A DNA stretch of 64,000 nucleotides, taken from assembly GCF_024305035.1 (NCBI RefSeq), contig NZ_JAMWZB010000018.1, positions 41,863 to 105,862 of the forward strand, given 5' to 3'. The stretch is from Algoriphagus sp. (GTDB lineage: Bacteria > Bacteroidota > Bacteroidia > Cytophagales > Cyclobacteriaceae). The notes below the pieces were generated by a model. The model was not told where the DNA came from, did not search any database, and saw nothing but the letters and a program-made list of their open reading frames with translations. The position numbers were made by a program, and so were the translations under genes. Below are positions 1-7,731 of this stretch, one piece after another; the stretch's first letter is position 1, and each line of letters begins with the position of its first letter.

Positions 1-564
1 CCGCTCAAATACAGCTAAGATTTGCGCATAAAGCTGATCTCCCGCTTCCTTACTTAAGGAAGGCTTATTCCGGATCAACATTAAAAAACTGTCTCCTTTT
101 TCAGAAATTAATGTTCCCTGGTAGGCTTCCAGATCCCCTTGCAGATTCACTCCTTTTTCCAAGTCTCTTGAAATTAGCGGCCGGGTGCTTATTCCAAAGA
201 CTCCGATACGGGGAACTTGAATGGAAAAAACCGAAATTACCGAATCTACCCCCTGCAGCTCTTGAAGCTCATCAGAAAGTTGGAAAAAGCGCTCGAGCAC
301 TTGCTCCTCGCTCCAAAAACCGGAATCAGCTGCAAAAGCGGACAGCAGGTAATCGTTGTCCGATCCAAATTTTTTGGTGTACTCGGTATAAAAGCTCAAA
401 TCCTCATCCTGCTGAGGAAAAAATTGCTCAAAATCGTAATCAAAAACTGGACTTGGCCTCATGGCCAAAAGGAGGAGAAAAAGTGCAAATCCAAACCAAA
501 GTCTGGTTCTGTTGGCCGATGGGCCAAAGTTACCGATCGAGAATGGGCCGCTTTGTTGTTTCAC
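1..564 (-). CDS. RND/MMPL-family exporter, N-terminal part (cut by window edge)
   Basis: The minus strand reads open from a GTG at 562-564 to the window edge (188 residues). An in-frame TAA lies 12 codons upstream and no ATG lies between, so GTG is the likely start. A single hydrophobic segment at about residues 23-35 is followed by a soluble region containing FDYDFEQFFPQQDEDL and KKFGSDNDYLL. That arrangement, one membrane helix then a periplasmic domain with an FGSDND-like motif, is typical of Bacteroidota MMPL/RND 'hydrophobe exporter-like' proteins. These are proton-driven inner-membrane exporters of lipids or other hydrophobic substrates; the substrate here is unknown. The remaining membrane helices lie outside the window. 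The gene is divergent from thyA with 186 bp between the starts. Confidence 0.72.
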   Translation of the reverse strand, partial: MKQQSGPFSIGNFGPSANRTRLWFGFALFLLLLAMRPSPVFDYDFEQFFPQQDEDLSFYTEYTKKFGSDNDYLLSAFAADSGFWSEEQVLERFFQLSDELQELQGVDSVISVFSIQVPRIGVFGISTRPLISRDLEKGVNLQGDLEAYQGTLISEKGDSFLMLIRNKPSLSKEAGDQLYAQILAVFER

Positions 565-750
565 TGTATAGGTAAGTAATTCGGAGGCCGTTTGGTTTTA
601 TTTTTGGTCAGTCTGAATCCCTATTCGGGGATTGCTTTTTGCCGATCCGAAATCAAAAATCCGATTCCTTTGGTTGCATTCGCCAACTGGGATTTCAGAA
701 AATCAAGGGAAGATAGTATCTTGTCGACCACAATAAAAATTTATGTTCCC

Positions 751-1545
751 ATGAAGCAATACCATGACCTGATGCAGAAGATTTTAGACGAAGGAGTTCA
801 AAAATCAGACCGGACGGGAACAGGTACACTCAGTATTTTTGGCCATCAGATGCGCTTTGATCTCTCTGAAGGTTTTCCGGTAGTCACCACCAAAAAGCTA
901 CACCTTCGGTCCATTATCATTGAGCTGTTATGGTTTCTTCGGGGGGAATCAAATATTGGGTATTTGAAAGAAAATAAGGTTTCCATTTGGGATGAATGGG
1001 CGGATGAAAATGGAGAATTGGGTCCGGTCTATGGCTATCAATGGAGACATTGGCCAGATGGAAAAGGCGGAGAAATCGATCAAATCAAAAACCTGATTCA
1101 TCAACTCAAAACCAAACCAGACAGCAGAAGACATATCGTGAGCGCATGGAATGTGGCCGATGTGGACCACATGGCTTTACCACCTTGTCACACGATTTTT
1201 CAGTTTTACGTAGCCGAAGGAAAACTTTCCTGCCAGCTTTATCAGCGCAGTGCAGACATCTTCTTAGGCGTACCGTTCAACATTGCTTCCTATGCGCTTT
1301 TTACGATGATGATTGCCCAGGTGTGTGATCTTGAACCGGGAGATTTCATCCACACCTTTGGAGATGCCCATTTATACCTCAATCATTTAGATCAGGCAAA
1401 ATTACAACTGAGTCGAGACCTCAGGCCTTTACCCCAAATGAAAATCAATCCCGCGGTCAAGGATATTTTTCAATTTACCTACCAAGACTTTGAGTTAGTC
1501 GGATATGATCCCCATCCCCATATCAAAGCTCCAGTTGCTGTCTAG
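751..1545 (+). CDS. thyA: Thymidylate synthase
   Basis: This 264-residue protein has the length of E. coli ThyA. It converts dUMP to dTMP using methylene-tetrahydrofolate in the cytoplasm. Visible motifs are RTGTGT near the N terminus (phosphate-binding Arg), the catalytic Cys146 in [14 protein letters not shown], and a C-terminal end in HIKAPVAV, as in classical ThyA. The frame stays open upstream to about 592, but family alignment begins at MKQYHDLM, so the ATG at 751 is chosen. Bacteroidota often place folA next to thyA; here the neighbour is instead a RibD-C type reductase on the opposite strand, separated by 170 bp with an attC-like structured stretch. The stop codon is TAG. Confidence 0.97.
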   Translation: MKQYHDLMQKILDEGVQKSDRTGTGTLSIFGHQMRFDLSEGFPVVTTKKLHLRSIIIELLWFLRGESNIGYLKENKVSIWDEWADENGELGPVYGYQWRHWPDGKGGEIDQIKNLIHQLKTKPDSRRHIVSAWNVADVDHMALPPCHTIFQFYVAEGKLSCQLYQRSADIFLGVPFNIASYALFTMMIAQVCDLEPGDFIHTFGDAHLYLNHLDQAKLQLSRDLRPLPQMKINPAVKDIFQFTYQDFELVGYDPHPHIKAPVAV

Positions 1546-1639
1546 GAATGAAGAAGTTGGATCCAGTTGAAAGGGAAAATTTGCAGGTCAACTCATCAAG
1601 GAAAAGAGGAATTGGATACGCTAACTTTCAGCCGATCAC

Positions 1640-1717
1640 AGATGTATAAAAAGAGGACTAACGCCCAATTAAGCACGTCAGCCCCTTCATGAAAAACCGA
1701 TGTTGGCGGTTCGGTAT
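1640..1717. other. Structured, attC-like intergenic element
   Basis: Between thyA and the downstream reductase gene lies an imperfect inverted repeat, TAACGCCCAATT at about 1660 against GATGTTGGCGGTT at about 1700. It resembles the folded recombination sites that end integron-type gene cassettes, but the outer core does not match GTTRRRY exactly (GTTGGCG). Similar structured stretches lie around the higBA genes (about 24270-24345 and 25010-25062). No integrase gene is in the window, so the assignment is tentative. Confidence 0.25.
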
Positions 1718-2251
1718 TTATTTCTTCCGCTTGTAGTGGAATTGTGCTAATCCAGTGGCAAATGTTTTGACTTTGATAAATTCAAGTATTTGTTCAGGTC
1801 TTCCATCTTTAAAAAGTCTTGTTCCATTGCCTAATAAAACTGGTACAACCGAAATTATTAGCTCGTCTAGTAAATCGCGTTTTAATAGTTCATTTATTAC
1901 TTCCGCACCACCGTCACAATAAATATTTTTTCCTTTTTCGGACTTTAGTCGTCTGACCAATTCAGTGATGTCTCCTGTATAGAAAATAGTTCTGCCTATT
2001 TGTGGTCTTTTGGTCCTTGTAATGACATATACATCTCGCTTTCCGTTGTCGTAATGAGATGAGCCGATTTCTTTAAGCACATAATCATAGGTTCTTCTAC
2101 CAATAATTAATGTGTCAATCGTGGCTGTAAATTCTGCATAACCATAATCTTCTCCTTCTTTTTCGACGAGTTTTAAGAAACTCAAGTCGTCATTAGGTTT
2201 TGCGATGTAGCCGTCTAAACTTGTGGCAATGAAAAGAGATATTTTTCGCAT
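1718..2251 (-). CDS. Dihydrofolate reductase-like protein (RibD C-terminal family)
   Basis: A 177-residue protein of the RibD_C/YyaP family, starting MRKISLFIATSLDGYIA, with the NADPH-binding stretch YCDGGAEVINELL and the segment DELIISVVPVLLGNGTRLF. Family members fold like dihydrofolate reductase, but most are NADPH-dependent reductases of unknown substrate and should not be taken as FolA. Here the gene sits directly downstream of the C-terminal half of a broken AraC-type regulator on the same strand. AraC-plus-RibD_C pairs are common in Bacteroidota, so its original regulator has probably been lost by insertion. The sequence itself looks intact. Confidence 0.85.
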   Translation of the reverse strand: MRKISLFIATSLDGYIAKPNDDLSFLKLVEKEGEDYGYAEFTATIDTLIIGRRTYDYVLKEIGSSHYDNGKRDVYVITRTKRPQIGRTIFYTGDITELVRRLKSEKGKNIYCDGGAEVINELLKRDLLDELIISVVPVLLGNGTRLFKDGRPEQILEFIKVKTFATGLAQFHYKRKK

Positions 2252-2299
2252 CTGTTTGAAATTTTTAATGTTCTGGCAAAATTAATTTTAGACAACCAT

Positions 2300-2522
2300 C
2301 TATCCATTGTAAAAATCCGATATTTTAAGCAGTGATGGTGAGAGTCCTGTATTTCGCTTGATTTCATTATTAAGATGTGAATGGTCATAATAACCACACT
2401 CAAATGCAATATCTGATAAACTACGATTTTCACTCGAGTTTTTAATTATGTTCAAAGCATTTTGAAAGCGAATAATGTTTGTATCCATCCGATCAACCCA
2501 TATGGGTTGATCGGATGGATAC
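2300..2522 (-). pseudogene. AraC-type regulator, C-terminal DNA-binding fragment
   Basis: The last 60 or so codons encode a helix-turn-helix of the AraC/XylS type: NIIRFQNAL, then SLSDIAFECGYYDHSHLNNE and TGLSP, the standard second HTH of HTH_18. The N-terminal ligand domain and first HTH are absent. Matching N-terminal sequence of an AraC-like regulator lies at 3355-3759 on the same strand, so this is the distal part of one gene split by an insertion. The fragment is fused in frame, across the palindrome at 2481-2522, to a piece of an unrelated protein. Together they form an open frame from a TTG at 2797. Confidence 0.8.
2481..2522. repeat. 42-bp perfect palindrome at a gene-fusion junction
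   Basis: The arms GTATCCATCCGATCAACCCA (2481-2500) and its exact reverse complement (2503-2522) flank a central TA, giving a perfect palindrome with no loop. It sits exactly between the AraC C-terminal fragment and the NT/HEPN-like fragment. It encodes part of the in-frame junction peptide, so it is not a terminator with a T-run. Confidence 0.95.
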
Positions 2523-2797
2523 GAAGTTTCACCATGACAGACGATTGTGATTTGCCCATTGTGATCATGTTTATTGGAAAAATCCTGAACCTCATAATCA
2601 ATTCTTGTCGAGGATTCAGTAACCATTAGTAGGCAATAATGCTGATGTTTTACCTGTTTATTTCCAAAGCATCCAGTTATTTCATTTTGTATGGTTTGTT
2701 TTCCAAAGGAGATTATCCGAACTGGTTGAAATTTTTCAACCAGTTGCTCAAGAAAGCCCTTGAAATGCGCCACACGATCTTGATCGGATCTTAACAA
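2523..2797 (-). pseudogene. Fragment of a nucleotidyltransferase/HEPN-like protein
   Basis: About 90 codons read HFKGFLEQLVEKFQPVRIIS, then a GCF...HYCLLMVTESSTRIDYEVQDF segment and ITIVCHG. This pattern (residues placing a protein 'on a form or case', then YxLLMVTE) resembles the domain found at the N terminus of Bacteroidota HEPN-domain proteins. I recognise it only from general resemblance. The piece lacks a proper start: the only in-frame start is TTG at 2797, with a TGA 7 codons upstream. It ends abruptly at the palindrome, where it runs into AraC coding sequence. It is best read as an internal gene fragment carried in with the insertion. Confidence 0.5.
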
Positions 2798-2911
2798 TTG
2801 AATTCCACATAAACTTCATTTTTGGCAATTTCTTTTGCACTGGCACGGTATTCAACCACTAGGAATGGTTTTTTACATCGAATTACTTGTTTTTTATCAT
2901 AGCGATTTTTC

Positions 2912-2919
2912 TATATTTG
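2912..2919 (+). promoter_or_regulatory. Candidate -7 element (TATATTTG) of the XRE gene
   Basis: TATATTTG matches the Bacteroidota -7 consensus TAnnTTTG and lies 5 bp before the chosen ATG at 2925, implying a nearly leaderless mRNA. A TTG at 2887-2889 could be the -33 element, although the 22-bp spacing is slightly long. Confidence 0.4.
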
Positions 2920-2924
2920 TGTAT

Positions 2925-3290
2925 ATGGAGACAGCGAAAAAAGCAAATAGCACACATATAGGAAGGAAAATTTCCCTTATCAGAGAACTAAAGGGTATGA
3001 AGCAAGATGCTTTAGCCTTTGAGTTAGGGGTATCCCAACAATTGATATCAAAAATTGAAAATAGTGAGACAATTGATGATGAGCTTCTCACAAGGGTAGC
3101 AGAGGTTTTGGGGGTAACTAAAGAAGGAATTGAAGCGTTTAGCTTAGAAACTGTCTTCAATAATATCAATAATTTCCATGATAGCTCTATTCAAAACAAC
3201 TTCAATCCAATTGATAAAATTGTTGAGCTATACGAACGTTTGCTAAAAAGCGAACAGGAGAAAATTGAAATTTTAAAAGGCAGTAAATGA
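2925..3290 (+). CDS. XRE-family transcriptional regulator
   Basis: A 121-residue protein with an HTH_3 domain at about residues 10-65: IGRKISLIRELKGMKQDALA, then LGVSQQLISKIENSE, the Cro/cI recognition-helix pattern. The C-terminal half (KIVELYERLLKSEQEKIEIL) is predicted helical and probably dimerises. The frame is open upstream to 2835, but METAKKAN at 2925 is the better start because a -7 box lies immediately before it. The gene is intact, with opposite orientation to the broken AraC gene around it, so it is probably part of the inserted DNA. No partner gene remains beside it; it may be a leftover regulator of a small mobile module. Confidence 0.75.
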   Translation: METAKKANSTHIGRKISLIRELKGMKQDALAFELGVSQQLISKIENSETIDDELLTRVAEVLGVTKEGIEAFSLETVFNNINNFHDSSIQNNFNPIDKIVELYERLLKSEQEKIEILKGSK

Positions 3291-3354
3291 TTTTTCGCCA
3301 CAGCCTGTGGCAAAATTTGGGTCAATCAAAACATCCTAGATATCTGGATCCTGC

Positions 3355-3759
3355 TTATTTTTTCAACAGGCTAATGAATAGACAAAGCCTCAAAATTAAG
3401 CCTCTGTTTGAAATAAAGGAATTGGATTTTTCAAACTCTACTGTTTCGTTAGCCAGCTCATTTTGTGAAGCGTAGCTATAAAAATTTAAAAAAGTTGCAG
3501 GTTTTAAACAAACACCTACTAGGAATGTATCCTAATCAATAAAGCTATCCTTAAATGAAGTCATTGCCCCAACTACATACGTTTTCCCAAATTCCATTAT
3601 AGTCGAGCCATTGTCAGTCAAACAAGTATTTCCCAAATTCATTACAATACCAGCACAGCCATCGGGAAAAACACGTTCTCTTTGTCTTTCAGCTTTGTTT
3701 CCTTTGAGTTCCCAATAGAAATGAATATAGGGTTTTAATTTTTTGTAGGGTTTTATTCC
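3355..3759 (-). pseudogene. AraC-type regulator, N-terminal fragment with in-frame amber stop
   Basis: Reading the minus strand from just after the stop of the FAD oxidoreductase gives KPYKKLKPYIHFYWELKG, VFPDGCAGIVMNLGNTCL and FGKTYVVGAMTSFKDSFID, then a TAG at 3532-3534. The same frame continues with FLVGVCLKPATFLNFYSYAS and NELANETVEFEKSNS. This is the conserved N-terminal domain of Bacteroidota AraC regulators ('VFPDGC...I..NLG...', 'G.C.KP..F'). No start codon survives: the sequence follows the TAA of the upstream gene directly and in the same frame. Homology fades near 3415; the centre of the protein is missing and the DNA-binding end lies at 2300-2522. The + strand frame 3287-3475 is a shadow of this relic. 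Confidence 0.78.
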
Positions 3760-5610
3760 TTAGGGCTTTATTCTCCCCTCCCAGTTGAGTTCTTTTGAAA
3801 AAGGATCCAACAGCTCATCTAAGATCACCGCAACTTCCTTTCGAGTCAGAAGCCTGTCGGTAGTAAAGGATCCAGGCAGACCCCTTCTTTTCCAGGCCTC
3901 AGCAATTTCTAACAGGGAGGTTTTCCTTCCAGTTAACTCGAGTAGTTGCTTGAATCGCTCGCCGGTCAAATAATCCCCAGAAGCTCCCCAATAATCTGCT
4001 AAGCTTGGATAAATGGGTCTCAAGCCTTCCACCAGCTCAAATTCAGTCACCTTATTTTCGGGATAAAACCAGGTTTGATTGGCCCAGAGATAAGGTACTC
4101 CCGCTCCTTTTAGAATGCCGGTAGCCCCGATTCGTTGGATGGCTTGAAAATGCGCGTCCTCTGGATTCACATCGATGTAGGGCATCAGATAGACCTGCTG
4201 GGAAAGCAAGACCTGCTGAACTTCACGGATGGAAACTTCGGATGGGGCTTTTCCTGATTTCGAAGCGATCGTAGCCAACGTCCCTGCAGCCTGGCCAATG
4301 CCTAAAACGACGGGTTGAAGACGGGAAGCCCCGTTGACGATATTGGATACAGAAATGCTTTTTTCCGCCAAAATCAAGCCGGAATGATTCTCCGGAATGA
4401 GTGCTCCAAGAGGCACATTGTAGGAAGGCACCCGGATTTTAATGAAATCGATCTCCGGAGCATCGGGCCTTTCCTTGTGATGATGGTCAATGGTATAATC
4501 TCCTACTGCTATTCCCGTGCGGTACAGCGGACTAGGCGCCTGAAAGGGGTCCCGTACAAAGGGTAGGGTAAAATCAACCAGTCCTTGGAAACGTCTGGAT
4601 TCCCGATGATAAGGAATCATGGGCAGTCCGTCCTCTGTCGGATATTCATCGGTTGCAATGCCCAGATGGGTATAGCCTAGCTCCTGTTGAATGTAATAGA
4701 TAAAGCGAAGGCTTTTCTGCTTGGCTTTTTCCAGTTCAATGCTTCGTTCCTCTGGGCTTAACTCGACTAGATTGACGTAATAATCATTTCCACAGTTGGG
4801 CCAGTTGATCATGTATTTGCCATTGGGGAGTTTCCCATACCCTATCATTTTATCACAGTCCAGCGTAGGGTCTTGATCGGTAATTGGGTCTGCATGAGCA
4901 CAGGCACAGGCAAATTCCTCTGGATCATAATTTTTGGGTTTGGGGATGGTCCGGTCTTCCCCTTTTCCAAAATCTTGAAGGGTCACCACATAGGTTAAAT
5001 CCTGAATAATGTCATTTCCCGTTTCTGGGGCAAAGGACTCTCCGATTTCCGAACGGGCGTCCATCCCCAGTCGATAAGGAATTCCTTGCGCAGCTGCCAC
5101 ATCGCCCAATTCCGTCGCGTCTATGACCAGGGGGGCTGAGGCAGTTTTGGATTGGCCATCCACCCGGTAAGTCACTGTCCACTTTTGGTTTTCAAAGTGG
5201 GCTGCTTGCCATTCGCTTTGCAGCGAAACGGTCAAATGAGGAACCGAAGCCGCTATCGATTGGAAAATCTGATTTCCTACCTGAGGTTCAAACAGGGTAT
5301 TGCTCACCCAGCCGGTGGAAAGTGCAGCTTGCGACCCATAATGCGCAATTAAGCTATCCCGAAACTCTCCCCAAATCCCGGAGGGTAAGCGATGATTGCC
5401 GTCAATGGCAGAAACTCCTGCCGCGGTCAGCATTCCCCCCAGCCACTCGGTCGGCTCGATGATCAGTGTTTTGGCGCCCAATCTACCAGCGGAAATACCC
5501 GCTGAAGTTCCACTCGCACCTCCTCCCACGATAATCACATCGTAGCTTTCTTGGGCAAATGAGCTGCTGAATAAAAGGGCGAAAAAAATGGTCAAATAAT
5601 TTTTCTTCAT
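3760..5610 (-). CDS. Secreted FAD-dependent oxidoreductase
   Basis: A 616-residue protein with a signal peptide (residues 1-20, ending SSFAQ) and then a Rossmann FAD-binding site at residues 25-34 (VIIVGGGASG), typical of the FAD_oxidored family (PF12831). A second conserved region, PLVIDATELGDVAAAQG, and the C-terminal part of the domain, VNGASRLQPVVLGIGQAAG, support this. The last 130 residues (from about 485, DVNPEDAHFQAIQRIGATGI...) look like tandem S-layer-homology-type repeats. Members of the family are found in polysaccharide utilisation loci, but their substrates are mostly unknown. It is the last gene of the susC-susD-GH18-ROK operon, 24 bp after the ROK gene, so it probably oxidises a sugar or sugar-derived compound in the periplasm. 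Confidence 0.85.
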   Translation of the reverse strand: MKKNYLTIFFALLFSSSFAQESYDVIIVGGGASGTSAGISAGRLGAKTLIIEPTEWLGGMLTAAGVSAIDGNHRLPSGIWGEFRDSLIAHYGSQAALSTGWVSNTLFEPQVGNQIFQSIAASVPHLTVSLQSEWQAAHFENQKWTVTYRVDGQSKTASAPLVIDATELGDVAAAQGIPYRLGMDARSEIGESFAPETGNDIIQDLTYVVTLQDFGKGEDRTIPKPKNYDPEEFACACAHADPITDQDPTLDCDKMIGYGKLPNGKYMINWPNCGNDYYVNLVELSPEERSIELEKAKQKSLRFIYYIQQELGYTHLGIATDEYPTEDGLPMIPYHRESRRFQGLVDFTLPFVRDPFQAPSPLYRTGIAVGDYTIDHHHKERPDAPEIDFIKIRVPSYNVPLGALIPENHSGLILAEKSISVSNIVNGASRLQPVVLGIGQAAGTLATIASKSGKAPSEVSIREVQQVLLSQQVYLMPYIDVNPEDAHFQAIQRIGATGILKGAGVPYLWANQTWFYPENKVTEFELVEGLRPIYPSLADYWGASGDYLTGERFKQLLELTGRKTSLLEIAEAWKRRGLPGSFTTDRLLTRKEVAVILDELLDPFSKELNWEGRIKP

Positions 5611-5634
5611 AGTTGCGTTGAATCTAGGATAGGT

Positions 5635-6510
5635 CTAACTAAATCTGGATGGGCTTTTTTTCTCCTCCTGGGAAAGGGCCGCTCCGATTAAAGCGGAATG
5701 ATCGCCGAGCGTGGCCAGGTGGATCGGAATGGAAATACCTCGCAAGGCTAGGAATTCGAGGGTAGCGGGAAGGAAGTGAGCGGAAGCAAGGCTGATTTTT
5801 CCACCTAAAATTACCCCTTGGGTTTGTAGTCGAATCAAATAGGGGAATAAGAATTCGCCTAGGTTGCGCCCAAATTCGCTAAAGATGAAGGCTCGATGTG
5901 CTGGGTCGATCGATGGGTCCAGTAAATCCTTCACTCCGGATAAGGATATCCCCCACTTTTGTTGGACAAATTGGATAAACCATGCCGTGCCCAAATAATC
6001 TTCAGCGATTCCATCTTTAAAGGGAGCCCGCCAAAGTTGGGCGTCTTTGACTACTTCTTCCACCTGAATGGCTGAACCCAAGCCTGTTCCCAAGGTCAAC
6101 CCGATGGAATTTGAAAAAGCTGACCCAGCTCCTACTCGACTTTCTGCAATCAAAAACGCCTCCGCATCGTTGGTAAAGGAGATATGGCCAGGCGGAACGC
6201 TAAGGCGGTCAGCGAGCAGTTTTTTAACCGACTGTCCAAATAAGGCGTTCATTTTTCCCTGATCTTGGATCAAGCAAATCCCTTCCTGATAATTAAACGG
6301 TCCAGGCATGGCAATGGCAATCGGAATAGCCTTCGCGTAGCCCTTGACTGACTGGATGGCTTGTGCCCAAGCCTCAATGATGGATTCGGCAGTGGCAAAG
6401 GTGTCCACCGCTTGTTCATAGAAGTCACCGGCTTCTACCCGATCTCCAACGTTGTTGACCAGGCCCGCAGCAATATGGGATCCTCCAATATCTACTCCGA
6501 TGATCTCCAT
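5635..6510 (-). CDS. ROK-family sugar kinase
   Basis: A 291-residue protein with the ROK phosphate-binding start GVDIGGSHIAAGLV (residues 4-17), the catalytic Asp115 in FTNDAEAF and the TLGTGLGSA loop, typical of ATP-dependent kinases of glucose, N-acetylglucosamine or related sugars. The ROK zinc-binding signature (CxCGxxGCxE) is missing; the equivalent place reads KDGIAEDYLGTA. That places the protein among the divergent, zinc-free ROK proteins and makes the substrate uncertain. The start ATG is directly after the stop of the chitinase gene (no gap), so the two are translationally linked. Given the chitinase, phosphorylation of N-acetylglucosamine is the most reasonable guess. Confidence 0.85.
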   Translation of the reverse strand: MEIIGVDIGGSHIAAGLVNNVGDRVEAGDFYEQAVDTFATAESIIEAWAQAIQSVKGYAKAIPIAIAMPGPFNYQEGICLIQDQGKMNALFGQSVKKLLADRLSVPPGHISFTNDAEAFLIAESRVGAGSAFSNSIGLTLGTGLGSAIQVEEVVKDAQLWRAPFKDGIAEDYLGTAWFIQFVQQKWGISLSGVKDLLDPSIDPAHRAFIFSEFGRNLGEFLFPYLIRLQTQGVILGGKISLASAHFLPATLEFLALRGISIPIHLATLGDHSALIGAALSQEEKKSPSRFS

Positions 6511-7644
6511 TTACTCAGGCGAATTGGAGTTCAGTTCCTCATGGATCACGTCTAACAACTGTCTGGTATTATCCTCGGAAAGCTCCCAAAACATGGCTCC
6601 TCCCAGGGAATTGGTTTTAATAAAGTCCATTTTAGCTTTCATGGACTCAGGATCTTCATAGGTAATCCAGGTGGAGTCTTGGGCCGAATAAAGGTAGGGA
6701 GCCGCTGCTTTCTCATCCCAAAAGCGCTCATAAGCCGAAGTTTTCGTCAAGGCATAAATCTGATGATAAGGCAGTCCCATTTTAAATTTTCCGGATTGGA
6801 ATAGCCCATGATCAGTCGGATCCACCTGTTCCCACATTCTGCCATAAAACGGTACACCCACCACGATTTTTTCTGCGGGGACTCCAAATTCAAGGTGTTC
6901 TTTCACCGTGGTTTCTGCGGATCTTCCTTTTGCTCCGTTGGGAAAAAGATTGGCATGATGCCCGGTGACCTCATCCCCTGCGGTGTAAAAATCATAGGCC
7001 ATGATATTGATAAAATCCAAGTATTGCTGGGCTTTCCCCAGGTCATTTTCCTCCAGGTATCGACGAAAGCCCCCAGAGGCGATGGTCGTCAGGTAATGTT
7101 TTTGGTGTAGGTTGCCTAACGAATCCAGTGCTTCTCGAACACTTTTTAGTAGGGCAACAAAATTCTCCTTATCCTCTGGACGATAGGGATTGTTATCCCC
7201 GGGAATGCTGGGATATTCCCAGTCAAAATCCAATCCGTCCAGTTGGTGTTTAATTAAAAAGTCCACTCCGGATTGTGTCAGCTGATCGATTCCCTCCGGA
7301 GTCAGCACGGCATCAGAAAATCCTTTGGAGTGCGTCCAACCCCCTATGGAAATCAACACCTTCAGATCGGGATTTCTGTCCTTAAGTTGATTCAGGGTAA
7401 TCAAATTCAAGGAATCCCGCTCCCGGTTATCCCCGATATAGCTTACTTGCCCGTTGGCTACATCGGCAAAGGCATAGTTGATATGGGTTAATTTTTCGGC
7501 AGGAATTTTCTTGGGATTAATTTTTTTCCAACCGGCCACATAACCGACCACATGGTAAGCTTTAGCTGTCGGGATTTTGGTTTCTTCTGCCTTTTTACAT
7601 CCCACAACCACCAGCAGGGCGAAAGCAAGTACAATGTTTTTCAT
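6511..7644 (-). CDS. Glycoside hydrolase family 18 chitinase, lipoprotein
   Basis: A 377-residue protein with a lipoprotein signal (lipobox VVVGC, Cys16), so it is anchored in the outer membrane. The GH18 catalytic motif DGLDFDWE is at residues 136-143, with Glu143 as proton donor, and the upstream strand motif LKVLISIGGW is present. IMAYDFY and the C-terminal GGAMFWELSEDN complete the TIM barrel. The fold and the full DxxDxDxE motif indicate an active endo-chitinase or chito-oligosaccharide hydrolase cutting beta-1,4-GlcNAc links with substrate assistance. It follows susD after an 87-bp gap that holds a strong hairpin, which may lower expression relative to susCD. No extra carbohydrate-binding module is visible. 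Confidence 0.93.
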   Translation of the reverse strand: MKNIVLAFALLVVVGCKKAEETKIPTAKAYHVVGYVAGWKKINPKKIPAEKLTHINYAFADVANGQVSYIGDNRERDSLNLITLNQLKDRNPDLKVLISIGGWTHSKGFSDAVLTPEGIDQLTQSGVDFLIKHQLDGLDFDWEYPSIPGDNNPYRPEDKENFVALLKSVREALDSLGNLHQKHYLTTIASGGFRRYLEENDLGKAQQYLDFINIMAYDFYTAGDEVTGHHANLFPNGAKGRSAETTVKEHLEFGVPAEKIVVGVPFYGRMWEQVDPTDHGLFQSGKFKMGLPYHQIYALTKTSAYERFWDEKAAAPYLYSAQDSTWITYEDPESMKAKMDFIKTNSLGGAMFWELSEDNTRQLLDVIHEELNSNSPE

Positions 7645-7669
7645 ACAAATCAGGTTTGGGCCTAAAGTT

Positions 7670-7710
7670 AAAAAAAGACAGAGGTTTTGAACTCAATCAA
7701 AACCTCTGTC
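7670..7710 (-). terminator. Intra-operon hairpin with T-run between susD and chitinase gene
   Basis: GACAGAGGTTTTGA (7677-7690) pairs perfectly with TCAAAACCTCTGTC (7697-7710) around a 6-nt loop. On the minus strand the stem is followed by a T-run (complement of 7670-7676). This looks like a Rho-independent terminator or attenuator that would let SusC/SusD be made in excess over the downstream enzymes, a frequent arrangement in Bacteroidota loci. Confidence 0.85.
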
Positions 7711-7731
7711 CAAAATTAAATTAACGGAAAA

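Noticed and set aside
111..579. Open frames on the plus strand at the window start
   Set aside because: They are antisense to the RND/MMPL exporter start on the minus strand, which has a recognisable motif set and better protein composition.
1718..2251. folA (true dihydrofolate reductase) beside thyA
   Set aside because: The sequence belongs to the RibD_C-like family and lacks the usual FolA N-terminal pattern; its neighbour relation is to the AraC relic.
3287..3475. 62-codon plus-strand frame after the XRE gene
   Set aside because: It is antisense to the N-terminal AraC relic and has no recognisable features of its own.
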